Source: Rhodospirillaceae bacterium
GTDB taxonomy: Bacteria > Pseudomonadota > Alphaproteobacteria > GCA-2731375
Assembly (NCBI GenBank): GCA_018701215.1
Contig: JABIWH010000065.1
Coordinates: 1 to 64,000, forward strand
Reading direction: 5' to 3'
Length of the DNA: 64,000 nt
Positions 43,392-51,317 of this stretch are shown here, in pieces. Both the position numbers and the translations under genes were made by a program. The stretch's first letter is position 1. The number at the start of each line of letters is the position of its first letter. The notes under the pieces were generated by a model. The model saw nothing but the letters and a program-made list of their open reading frames with translations, was not told where the DNA came from and ran no database searches.

Positions 43392-44479
43392 TACGACGTC
43401 CCGGCCTTGGCCGCGCCAACTTTAAATGGCGCGGTCTTCACCTTTTGCCCCAGACGCAGGCCCTGAACGCCCTCGACCACGATCAAATCGCCCGGCTGCA
43501 AAGGTCCATCCACCAGCACCCGCCCCTTGTCGCGCCGCACCAAGCGAACAAAGACCTTTTCCGCCCTGCCATCCGCGATCCGCCACAAATAGGCACCATC
43601 CCGGCTCCATAACACGGCGACCTCGCGGACAATGGGATAGGCGTCGCCCTTGAAAGCCAGCTGTACCTGGAAGGAGCCGCCGGGGCGGATACGGTCCTTT
43701 GGATTGGCGATCCGGGCCTGCACCCGAAGCGAACGCGTGGCCCGGTCGATACGGCTGCCCAAGGCAGAAATTTTGCCCTCAATCGCCGTATCCGGTGCCG
43801 ACCATGGCCTGACCGAAATGACATCGCCCACGGCGATCCGCGCCGCATGGGCTTCAGGTACGGTAAACTCCACCAGGATGGCGGAGCGGTCATCCAAGGT
43901 CACCGCCATGGTATCCGTCGTGACCCGGTCGCCCCGGTTCAGGTCCGTCATGCCGACGACGCCGGCGAACGGCGCATGAATGGTACGGTCGTGCAGCTCG
44001 GCGTTGGCCTGTTCCAGGCGAAGCTGAGCCAGGTCCAGCTGCGTCTGCGCCGTATCCAATCGAGTACGCGCGGCATAACCCGATGGTGTCAGCTTTTGCA
44101 TCCGCTGTAACTGGCGCCGGGCCTCGGCGATAGCGACCTCCATCAGACGAACTTTCAGGCGTTGATGTTTATCGTCCAGGCGGATCAGGGTCTGGCCTTT
44201 CTTAACCCGTTGTTCCGCCTTAAAGGCGATCTGGCGCACCTCGCCGGCCACCGCCGGGTGCAGCTGGGCCGACCGAATGGCCTTGCCCGTGCCCACCAAG
44301 GTTAGCGAAATATGGTCGTCGGTTAGTTTGGCTTTTTCAACCAGAACCAATGTTACGCCGGAACGGTTGGCCTTTTTTGCCACCGCGCTGCCGCCGCCCC
44401 AAATGTCGAACGACCACCAACCGGCCGCCAATATGGCGGTCAGCAACCCAACGATCAGAATTTGCAAGCGTATGGACAT
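43391..44479 (-). CDS. RND efflux periplasmic adaptor subunit
   Basis: A 362-residue membrane-fusion protein. Residues 5-24 form an N-terminal membrane anchor or signal. The lipoyl/beta-barrel half begins AVAGEVRQIAFKAEQRVKKGQTLIRLDD (about 75-102), then an alpha-hairpin and TIHAPFAGVVGMTDLNRGDRV, the conserved second lipoyl half. It bridges the RND pump and an outer-membrane channel. Gene order adaptor-pump with overlapping stop/start shows a two-gene operon; no repressor gene of the TetR or MarR type adjoins. Confidence 0.9.
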   Translation of the reverse strand: MSIRLQILIVGLLTAILAAGWWSFDIWGGGSAVAKKANRSGVTLVLVEKAKLTDDHISLTLVGTGKAIRSAQLHPAVAGEVRQIAFKAEQRVKKGQTLIRLDDKHQRLKVRLMEVAIAEARRQLQRMQKLTPSGYAARTRLDTAQTQLDLAQLRLEQANAELHDRTIHAPFAGVVGMTDLNRGDRVTTDTMAVTLDDRSAILVEFTVPEAHAARIAVGDVISVRPWSAPDTAIEGKISALGSRIDRATRSLRVQARIANPKDRIRPGGSFQVQLAFKGDAYPIVREVAVLWSRDGAYLWRIADGRAEKVFVRLVRRDKGRVLVDGPLQPGDLIVVEGVQGLRLGQKVKTAPFKVGAAKAGTS

Positions 44480-44773
44480 GGCAACGGTTTAAATTGGCTC
44501 ACCAAAAATTGGAAGCTGTCATATTCGGCGCAATCCGCCGGGGCCGCAATCGATCATTCCACCATCGTAGCCAATTATGCCAAGTTATTGCTGCCATTCT
44601 TCGTTGTAATTGCCAGCTACACGACGAAGATAGGCGATGCTCCAATTGGGTCTGTTAAAACACCAGGAGCATTGATGGCAAGCCGCCCGGATCTTCGATG
44701 ATCGAAACTGATTTTGATCTGCATCCGGGGGCCCATTGCGAGACCGGGCCCCCGGAGGCAAGCGGATACAGCT
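44480..44773. other. intergenic region upstream of the efflux operon
   Basis: About 294 bp between the adaptor start and the aminotransferase stop on the same strand. It holds a strong hairpin at 44724-44756 near the aminotransferase end. The remaining sequence is AT-richer and presumably carries the efflux promoter. Short frames on the plus strand have no ribosome site or family resemblance. Confidence 0.4.
44724..44756. terminator. GC-rich hairpin behind the aminotransferase gene
   Basis: An 11-base perfect inverted repeat, TCCGGGGGCCC (44724-44734) and GGGCCCCCGGA (44746-44756), encloses an 11-base loop. It is 17 bp downstream of the minus-strand aminotransferase stop. It has no T run, so termination may be Rho-assisted or the element may be a REP-like palindrome. 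Confidence 0.5.
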
Positions 44774-45967
44774 TTATGCGGCGCGGCTCATGATCTGTTC
44801 AATGACCTTGTCCAATATTGTCAGCATTTGGTCGACCTCCGCTTCACTGACATTGAGCGCAGGCATGAACCGCAGGCTATCAGGGCGCGGCGCGTTGAGG
44901 AGCAATCCGGCCGCAAGCGCCGCCGCGGCAATCTTCCCACCCACCGGCGCTTTTAGATCGAGCGCCAGCAACAGACCCCGGCCCCGGACCGCACCCATAC
45001 CATGCTTGGCCGATAACCTTTCCAGCCCCTTGGTCAGATAGGCACCGACGGCCACGACACGATCGAGAAAGCCGGGCTTGTTCAATTCCTCCCAGACGGC
45101 CAAGCCGGCGGCCGTCATCAGGGGATTGCCATTGAAGGTTCCGCCCTGATCACCATGGGCGAAGCAACTGGCGGACCCCGTTGCCAGCAAGGCCGCCAAT
45201 GGCACACCGCCACCAATACCCTTTCCCAAGGTCATGATGTCCGGCTGGATCCCGGCATGCTGGCAAGCAAACATCTTGCCGGTCCGCCCCATGCCGGTCT
45301 GAATTTCATCGGCGATCAGCAGAATGCCATGCTCTTCGGTCAGGGCCCGTAGGCCCCGCATATAGCTGTCCGTTGCATCGACGACACCGGCTTCGCCCTG
45401 GACCGGCTCGACCATGACAGCCACGGTTTTGTCCGTGATCGCCGCCGCCGTGGCCTGCAGATCGCCAAATGGAATTTTCGGAAAGCCCGGTATGTTTGGG
45501 GCATATAATTTGTCCCAGCCGTCCTTGCCCGAGGCCGCCATGGTCGCCAGGGTGCGGCCATGGAAGCCATGCGCCATGGTAATGATCTCATAAGCACCGT
45601 TGCGGTGCAGCCGGCCCCATTTCCGAGCCAGTTTGATCGCGCCTTCGTTGGCCTCGGCACCGCTGTTGGCGAAGAATAGCTGATCCAGGTCGGCGGCATT
45701 CGTCAGGGCCGCCGCTAGATCCAGCATGGGTTGGTTGAAGTAAGCTGGGCTGCAATTGATCAATTGGCCGGCCTGGGCCGTGATCGCCGCGACCAATGGT
45801 TCGGGGCTGTGACCCAGACAATTGACCGCCCAGCCCTGGACGAAGTCCAGATAGACGTTGCCTTCGCTGTCATGCAGCCAACTGCCCTGGCCTTTGACGA
45901 AGACGGTTTCGGGCCGTTGGGTGATTTCCATCAGTGGCGATGGTGGTGTAAACGTGGAATTTTGCAT
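44774..45967 (-). CDS. acetylornithine-type class III aminotransferase
   Basis: A 397-residue class III PLP aminotransferase. The PLP lysine is Lys249 (LGKGIGGGVPLAA), the pyridine-binding Asp is Asp220 (LLIADEIQTGMGRTG) and FFANSGAEANEGAIKLARK (98-116) is the phosphate-binding region. The length and GFHGRT, MVEPVQGE segments fit the ArgD/acetylornithine family. No arginine-synthesis gene is next to it, so it may be ArgD or a relative used for another omega-amino acid. GAAAGGA precedes the ATG. Confidence 0.85.
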   Translation of the reverse strand: MQNSTFTPPSPLMEITQRPETVFVKGQGSWLHDSEGNVYLDFVQGWAVNCLGHSPEPLVAAITAQAGQLINCSPAYFNQPMLDLAAALTNAADLDQLFFANSGAEANEGAIKLARKWGRLHRNGAYEIITMAHGFHGRTLATMAASGKDGWDKLYAPNIPGFPKIPFGDLQATAAAITDKTVAVMVEPVQGEAGVVDATDSYMRGLRALTEEHGILLIADEIQTGMGRTGKMFACQHAGIQPDIMTLGKGIGGGVPLAALLATGSASCFAHGDQGGTFNGNPLMTAAGLAVWEELNKPGFLDRVVAVGAYLTKGLERLSAKHGMGAVRGRGLLLALDLKAPVGGKIAAAALAAGLLLNAPRPDSLRFMPALNVSEAEVDQMLTILDKVIEQIMSRAA

Positions 45968-46273
45968 TGTTCTGTCCTTTCAGGTGCATGGGCGCCGCCC
46001 ACGACAGGACAAGAACAAACAAGCCCGACCCGCCGAAGACCCGGCGGCGGGAGGTAAATTTTTGCTGTTCAGAGAATAGAAAAAGTTGACCACTCGCCCC
46101 TTAGGTGCGGCGGCGTCGCAAACTCGGTATGTTGCCCAACTTATCCATGTCGCGGGAGATAGACCGTCGAAATTGAAAACGCAAGAGAAAGATTTTCTTC
46201 GCGGAGTGGTTAGTTGCTTTCGTGGTTACGAGCAGGTACTGCGGATGCAGGACCAAGTTGCGGAGTAATCAGT
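45968..46273. other. divergent intergenic region upstream of panC
   Basis: About 306 bp between the aminotransferase and panC. It has a small hairpin, CCGCCG (46030-46035) with CGGCGG (46042-46047). No riboswitch consensus, tRNA or gene is recognised. It presumably holds both promoters. Confidence 0.4.
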
Positions 46274-47149
46274 ATGGAAACCACAGGTCTAGAGATCGTC
46301 AGAACGGTGGCCGCCCTACGTGATCAGGTCGGTGAATGGCGCCGCGACGGCCAGACCGTCGCCCTAGTCCCGACCATGGGCGCGCTGCACGAGGGGCATC
46401 TGTCGTTGATGCGTCAGGGCCATGAAATATGCGACCGGGTTTGCGCCACGATTTTCGTCAATCCAAAGCAATTCGCGCCCTCGGAAGATTTCGAAACATA
46501 TCCCCGTGGCGAGGGTGAGGATGTGGCGAAGTTGATAGCCGAAGGTGTCGACCTGCTGTTCGCGCCTGATGTCAGTGTGATGTATCCGGATAATTTCGCT
46601 ACCACGGTTAGCGTCACCGGGGTTAGCGATGGTCTGTGCGGCGCGGCGCGTCCCGGATTTTTTGACGGCGTCGCCACGGTGGTCAGCAAGCTGTTGTTGC
46701 AGGCCCTGCCGGATGTGGCGATTTTCGGCGAGAAAGATTATCAGCAGCTGTTGGTGATCCGCCAGGCAGCCCAGGATCTCAACATTCCGGTTGATGTGGT
46801 TGGCGGACCGACAGTGCGGGAAGCCGATGGCCTGGCGTTGTCATCGCGCAATGCCTATCTCAACGAGGCGGAGCGGCAACAGGCAGCAGCCATAATTGAT
46901 GCCCTAGGCACAGCGGCGGCTAACATTGCAACAAGGCGCGGCACGGCCAAGGGTGAAATTGCGGCAGCGGTGCAAAAGTTGAATGACGCCGGTTTCACGA
47001 ATATCGATTATCTGGAGCTATGCGATGCCGAGACCTTGGTCCCGGTCGATGATGTGACACGGCCCGCCCGCTTACTGGTCGCTGCCTGGCTTGGTGAAAC
47101 CCGTTTGATCGATAACATTGCCGTCGTTGCAACAACTCAAACAAAGTGA
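46274..47149 (+). CDS. panC: pantoate--beta-alanine ligase
   Basis: A 291-residue pantothenate synthetase, which joins pantoate and beta-alanine using ATP in vitamin B5/CoA synthesis. All hallmark motifs are present: PTMGALHEGHLSLM (near residue 30, the HxGH adenylylation site), FVNPKQF, FGEKDYQQL (near 150) and SSRNAYL (near 190, KMSKS-like). The length is normal. The ATG at 46274 gives the family start, and the 20-residue longer frame is not conserved. panB and panD are not in the window. Confidence 0.95.
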   Translation: METTGLEIVRTVAALRDQVGEWRRDGQTVALVPTMGALHEGHLSLMRQGHEICDRVCATIFVNPKQFAPSEDFETYPRGEGEDVAKLIAEGVDLLFAPDVSVMYPDNFATTVSVTGVSDGLCGAARPGFFDGVATVVSKLLLQALPDVAIFGEKDYQQLLVIRQAAQDLNIPVDVVGGPTVREADGLALSSRNAYLNEAERQQAAAIIDALGTAAANIATRRGTAKGEIAAAVQKLNDAGFTNIDYLELCDAETLVPVDDVTRPARLLVAAWLGETRLIDNIAVVATTQTK

Positions 47150-47190
47150 CGAAAATGCGCTAGTCTTCTCCAACGTCCGAGGAGGCGGCC

Positions 47191-48606
47191 ATGAGCGAAA
47201 CAATTTCCATTCCACTATGGCTGGCGGTGCTGGTGCTGCTATTGGCGGCTTGGGCAGTACTGGACAGATTCCTACTGCCCGGCGCACGCTGGTTCTTGCG
47301 CCGCCGCGTCACCCGGGTCGTGGATGAGATCAACACACGGCTCGATCTGAAGATCCAGTCATTCAAGCTGACCCGGCGCGAGGTTCTGATCGACCGCCTA
47401 AGCTACGATGCCGAAGTCATGGACGCCGTGGCAGCGCAAAGTGCCGCTGACGGTATCCCCCGGGAAGTTCTGATGGCCAGGGTTGCGCGCTATGCCCACG
47501 AAATCGTGCCCGCCTTCAATGCCTATGTCTATTTTCGGGTCGGTGCCTGGGCGGCACGGCGGCTGGCTGAATGGCTTTATCGTGTCCGTTTGGGCGATGC
47601 CTCCGATGAAGGCTTGGCGGCCGTCGATCCCGAAGCCAGCGTTGTTTTCGTCATGAACCACCGCTCCAACATGGACTATGTGCTGGTCGCTTATCTCGCA
47701 GCGTCCCGTACGGCGTTGAGCTATGCGGTGGGCGAATGGGCCCGCATATGGCCGCTGCAGACATTAATCCGTTCCCTTGGCGCCTATTTCGTGCGGCGGG
47801 AGTCCGGCGATCAACTCTATCGCCGGGTTTTGGAGCGTTATGTCGCCATGGCCACGGCGGCGGGCGTGGTACAGGCAGTCTATCCGGAGGGTGGATTGAG
47901 CCGCGATGGCCACCTGCGCCCGCCCCGGCTGGGATTGTTGAACTACATGTTGAAGGCCCTCGAAAGTGATGGCGCAAAGGACGTTGTCTTTATTCCGGTT
48001 GGTATCAACTACGACCGGGTGCTTGAGGACCGTTCCCTGGTGCGATCCCTGGACCCCGAGGCGGAACGACGCTCAACAGGCTTCGCCCTGAAAAAGACCT
48101 TTGGCTTTATCGGCCATAATTTAGCCTTGATGATCAGAGGCCGCTGGTTCCGCTTTGGTTATGCCTGCGTGAACTTTGGCGCGCCGGTATCGGCCCGCGC
48201 ATGGATAGAAGAAAACGATGTCTCCGATGAAGCGGCGCGGCAGAAATCCGTCGATGCTTTGGGCCGGCATTTGATGCACAGCGTCGGACGGGTCGTACCC
48301 GTGCTGCCTGTATCCCTGATCGCCACGGTTTTTGCCCGGCGCGGCGGGGAACCGATCAGCGAGCTCGACCTGAAGGTCGCGGCCCATGCCCTGCAAACAG
48401 AGTTGGAAGAGAAGAAGGCGCGGATCTATGTGCCCCATGCGGACACTGATTATGCCTTGTCTGTGGGCTTGCGCATGCTGACCCTGCGCCATCTGATCAT
48501 TGAAAAGGACGGCCTGTTTACCGTCGGGCTTGATGAAATGCCCATGCTGCAATATTACGCCAACGCCATAGCGCATTATTTCGAGCCGTTGGAGGGCCCG
48601 GAATGA
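47191..48606 (+). CDS. 1-acyl-glycerol-3-phosphate-type acyltransferase (short PlsB-like)
   Basis: A 471-residue membrane-associated acyltransferase. An N-terminal hydrophobic helix (8-24) precedes a soluble domain. The catalytic HX4D motif is HRSNMD (His157, Asp162), the acceptor-binding motif is VYPEGGLSRDG (with YPEG for FPEG) and VVFIPVGINYDRVLED is the third block of the PlsB/GPAT family. It lacks the long N-terminal region of classical PlsB (about 800 residues). It probably acylates glycerol-3-phosphate or a lysophospholipid. AGGAGG precedes the ATG, and the last codon overlaps the following lipase start. Confidence 0.8.
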   Translation: MSETISIPLWLAVLVLLLAAWAVLDRFLLPGARWFLRRRVTRVVDEINTRLDLKIQSFKLTRREVLIDRLSYDAEVMDAVAAQSAADGIPREVLMARVARYAHEIVPAFNAYVYFRVGAWAARRLAEWLYRVRLGDASDEGLAAVDPEASVVFVMNHRSNMDYVLVAYLAASRTALSYAVGEWARIWPLQTLIRSLGAYFVRRESGDQLYRRVLERYVAMATAAGVVQAVYPEGGLSRDGHLRPPRLGLLNYMLKALESDGAKDVVFIPVGINYDRVLEDRSLVRSLDPEAERRSTGFALKKTFGFIGHNLALMIRGRWFRFGYACVNFGAPVSARAWIEENDVSDEAARQKSVDALGRHLMHSVGRVVPVLPVSLIATVFARRGGEPISELDLKVAAHALQTELEEKKARIYVPHADTDYALSVGLRMLTLRHLIIEKDGLFTVGLDEMPMLQYYANAIAHYFEPLEGPE

Positions 48607-49256
48607 GCGATCAAGTCGTATTGCTGCACGGCCTGGGCCGTAGCTGCGCCAGCGTGGCGCGGCTGCAATCGGGCCTGGAAGAAATGGGCTTTGCAGCGCT
48701 ATGCTGGTCCTACCCCAGCCGCCGCCGCCGTCTGGCGGGTCATATTGAGGCCTTCCGGGAATGGCTGCGAAGGCAAGCGTTCGCGGGGCCTGTCCATTTC
48801 GTGGGCCATTCCCTCGGCGGCATCATTATTCGCGGCGCCCTGGCGGATACACCGCCCGTGGCCATTGGCCGGATCGTCATGATCGCCTCGCCCAACCAGG
48901 GCGCGGGCGTGGTCTCGCGCTTTGGCCGGTGGCCGTTTTCCCGCGCCATATTCGGCCTGCCCTTGCAGGACTTGGGCGAGAAATCTCCCGCCCTGATGAG
49001 TTTAGGCGTACCCGAGGCCGAGATCGGTATCATCGCCGGCCTGCGCCATTTTCACCCACTCAACGCCATTTCATACGTCAATCTGTTCCACCGCGCCGGT
49101 CACCAGCACGACGGCACGGTCGAGCTCGCCAATACGCAGCTAGAAGGTGCCACGGACAGCATTGCCATCGACGCCCATCATACCTTCATCTGCGACCACG
49201 ACGAGGTCATCGCGCAAACCGGCGCGTTCTTGCGCAACGGGCAATTTAGCCGCTAA
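48603..49256 (+). CDS. alpha/beta-fold hydrolase, lipase-like
   Basis: A 217-residue alpha/beta hydrolase. The oxyanion segment LLHGLGRSC is at 7-15 and the nucleophile elbow GHSLGG at 68-73 with Ser70. The catalytic His is near the end (DAHHTFI). The pattern resembles small bacterial triacylglycerol lipases/EstA and C-N hydrolase-like membrane-associated esterases. It overlaps the acyltransferase stop by 4 bp (ATGA), so lipid turnover is a reasonable joint role. Its stop overlaps that of the convergent selenoprotein candidate by 3 bases. Confidence 0.8.
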   Translation: MSDQVVLLHGLGRSCASVARLQSGLEEMGFAALCWSYPSRRRRLAGHIEAFREWLRRQAFAGPVHFVGHSLGGIIIRGALADTPPVAIGRIVMIASPNQGAGVVSRFGRWPFSRAIFGLPLQDLGEKSPALMSLGVPEAEIGIIAGLRHFHPLNAISYVNLFHRAGHQHDGTVELANTQLEGATDSIAIDAHHTFICDHDEVIAQTGAFLRNGQFSR

Positions 49257-49732
49257 CCGGCTTTGCGCTGCTTCTCGATGAAACCAATCATTTTAACGAT
49301 ATCCGGCGGGTTCATGCGACCAACCGGACCGGAACTGTAGGTGTTGTAGAATACCTTTTTATCCGGACCCAACAGGAACTCGCTGGGCTGGATTATGCCC
49401 CGGCGGTCCTCCCACCACGAGCCAAGTGCATCCGCTTGTTCGCGGGTCACGCCATGGGCCACCGGGAACGACAAATCGGCAGCGACTTCCGCCGCCTTTT
49501 CCTCGTCATCCACGCTGGCCGCAATGACCGCAACATCAAGATCCTTCAGCGCCTGTAGTTCTTCTTCCATGCCGACCAACTGCCGGCGGCAGTAGGGTCA
49601 CCAGTGGCCCCGATAGAAAAAGATTACCGTGTAGGTGGTTTTAAGATCCGCCGGCAGATTAATACTGCCGCCGCCAACCAGGTTCAGCGTCATGTCGGGG
49701 AAGCTATCGCCGGGCCCCAATTTCTCAGCCAT
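49253..49732 (-). CDS. peroxiredoxin-like selenoprotein (in-frame UGA as Sec)
   Basis: Read through one UGA, the frame gives a complete 159-residue peroxiredoxin/AhpC-TSA-type thioredoxin-fold protein. It opens MAEKLGPGDSFPDMTLNLVGG, then YTVIFFYRGHW, then UGA at codon 45 (49600-49598), then PYCRRQLVGMEEELQAL. Cys-containing relatives in this family read RGHWCPYCRRQL, so the UGA replaces precisely the catalytic Cys, giving a U-x-x-C motif with Cys48. No other stop or frameshift occurs, the ATG has AAGGA 9 bases upstream, and the C-terminal half ends normally. Cys48 is the only other cysteine. A hairpin with SECIS-like geometry follows the UGA. A conventional caller would report only codons from a TTG at 49579. 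Nonsense mutation or sequencing error is possible but less likely. Function: thiol-dependent peroxide reduction or disulfide exchange. Confidence 0.8.
49571..49600 (-). promoter_or_regulatory. candidate bacterial SECIS element with its UGA codon
   Basis: Directly behind the UGA (49600-49598) the mRNA can form a 6-bp stem, GCCGGC (49587-49582) with GUCGGC (49576-49571), including one G-U pair. The apical loop is AGUUG (49581-49577). The loop begins 16 nt after the UGA and has G in its second position. To my knowledge bacterial SECIS hairpins have a loop G near the top and 16-37 nt between UGA and loop, so this one fits at the short limit. SelB binding is inferred. Confidence 0.6.
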
Positions 49733-49823
49733 GTGTCCATCCTTGATGCAAAGGTGTTGCCTTCGACATAGGATCAGAGCGGGGCACCCGTTGCAAGCGC
49801 CTCACGGAGAGTTGATACGCTTG

Positions 49824-51227
49824 TCAGTCAAATACCGGATGCTTGCCATGCCAATCCGTGGCCTGTTCAAAGGCCCAGCCGATGCGCAGTGCCATGGCCT
49901 CGTCATAGCCGGCACAGGCGATTTGCAGGGATGTGGGCAAGCCGTCTGGCGACATTCCGTTGGGTAGGGACAAGGCACAGAGGTCCAGGCAATTGCCGGC
50001 GCGGGTAAAGCGTGCGGGCGTGCCGCCCTCGTCCGCCTCCGCCACGGGAATGGCCGGCGTTTCGGTACTGGGCAGCAGCAGAGCATCGAAATCCTGCATG
50101 ATCTCGTCGAATTCCGCCTTGGCGGCTTCCTTCTCGGCCAGGGCGTCGAGATATTCATGCGCCTTGATGTCGCGTCCCAGTTGAATACGCGGGCGCACGT
50201 TGGGATCGACGGGCAGTTCGTCATCATCCGCTAAATTGCCCACGAACCGATAGCCCTCCGCGCCGATGATCCGCCCGGCAATGGCGGCAAAGTCAGTGAA
50301 CGGCCGAGGCATCTCAACGGCCGTGATCGTGGCGCCCAAGGCCCGCAATGTCGCCTGCGCCGCATCAAACGCGGCCAGGGTCGGGGCATCAACGCCGAGT
50401 CGCTCGGCGCCGGAAATCGCCGCCAGACGCAGGCCCTTCACGCCACGGCGCATGCTGGCAAACGGGCTCTGCGCGGTATGGGTCAAGGTCGGCGGCCACA
50501 GGGGATCATGGCCCTGAATGGCGTCATATATCATCGCCGTATCTTCCACCGAGCGGGTCATGGGTCCCGGCGTATCCAAGGTGGTGCTGAGCGGCAGAAT
50601 ACCATGCAAGCTGACCCGGCCCACGGTGGTTTTCAGCCCGGCCAGACCACAGTAGGAAGCGGGCAGGCGCACGGAGCCCCCCGTGTCCGTGCCGATGGCG
50701 GCGGGCACCATGCCAGCGGCCACCGCGACGCCGGAGCCGGATGAAGAGCCACCGGGCGTACGGTGGGTGTGCAGATCCCAAGGATTCCACGGCGTGCCCA
50801 TGTGAGTATTGGTGCCCCAGCCGCCCATGGCGAATTCCACCGAATGAGTCTTGCCGATGACAATCATGCCGGCGCCGATCAAGCGTTGCGCCACCGTCGC
50901 CGTGGTGGGAGAGATGCGCTGCCGCCAGACCTGGCTGCCGCCCGTGGTGATCCGCCCCTCCATATCGATGATGTCCTTCAGGGCGATGGGGATGCCATGC
51001 AGTGGGCCCAGGGAATGGCCGGATTTGATGGCTTGGTCGGCGGCCTTTGCCGCCAGGCGCGCTTCGTCCGCATAGACGGTCACAAAAGCATGCAGTTTTT
51101 CGTCATGCGTGGCGATCCGCTGTAGGCAGCATTCGACAATATCGGCGGAGGTCAGGCTGCCATCGGCAATGGCGGCGGAGAGGGCGTGCACGGTCATATA
51201 GGTGGGATCAAGGGCGGCTTGGGTCAC
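49824..51227 (-). CDS. amidase (amidase-signature family)
   Basis: A 467-residue amidase-signature enzyme. The Ser-cisSer-Lys triad is visible: Lys84 (IALKDIIDMEG), cis-Ser161 (GGSSSGSG) and nucleophile Ser185 (GTDTGGSVRLPA), with the canonical 24-residue gap between the serines. The region around GLKTTVGRVSLHGI is typical. GatA is a relative, but the isolated position, without gatB or gatC, makes a catabolic amidase more likely. It is divergent from an acyl-CoA dehydrogenase with about 90 bp between. With acetamidase, C45 and M81 genes in the window, it strengthens an amide-degrading theme. Confidence 0.85.
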   Translation of the reverse strand: MTQAALDPTYMTVHALSAAIADGSLTSADIVECCLQRIATHDEKLHAFVTVYADEARLAAKAADQAIKSGHSLGPLHGIPIALKDIIDMEGRITTGGSQVWRQRISPTTATVAQRLIGAGMIVIGKTHSVEFAMGGWGTNTHMGTPWNPWDLHTHRTPGGSSSGSGVAVAAGMVPAAIGTDTGGSVRLPASYCGLAGLKTTVGRVSLHGILPLSTTLDTPGPMTRSVEDTAMIYDAIQGHDPLWPPTLTHTAQSPFASMRRGVKGLRLAAISGAERLGVDAPTLAAFDAAQATLRALGATITAVEMPRPFTDFAAIAGRIIGAEGYRFVGNLADDDELPVDPNVRPRIQLGRDIKAHEYLDALAEKEAAKAEFDEIMQDFDALLLPSTETPAIPVAEADEGGTPARFTRAGNCLDLCALSLPNGMSPDGLPTSLQIACAGYDEAMALRIGWAFEQATDWHGKHPVFD

Positions 51228-51317
51228 GGTGCTTCTCCAATATTCAACATGGCGATATCACAGTCTTCACCCTTCCGCCCGTTCAGTCTACACTGTCCTT
51301 CTAGGGAGGCACGTGCC

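Noticed and set aside
44462..44701. Plus-strand frame of 79 codons upstream of the efflux operon
   Set aside because: No ribosome site and no recognisable feature; probably noncoding promoter DNA.
49253..49579. Short 108-residue frame starting at a TTG as an independent gene
   Set aside because: It lacks the thioredoxin-fold N-terminus and starts inside the conserved RRQL segment; the longer frame through UGA is complete and has a ribosome site.
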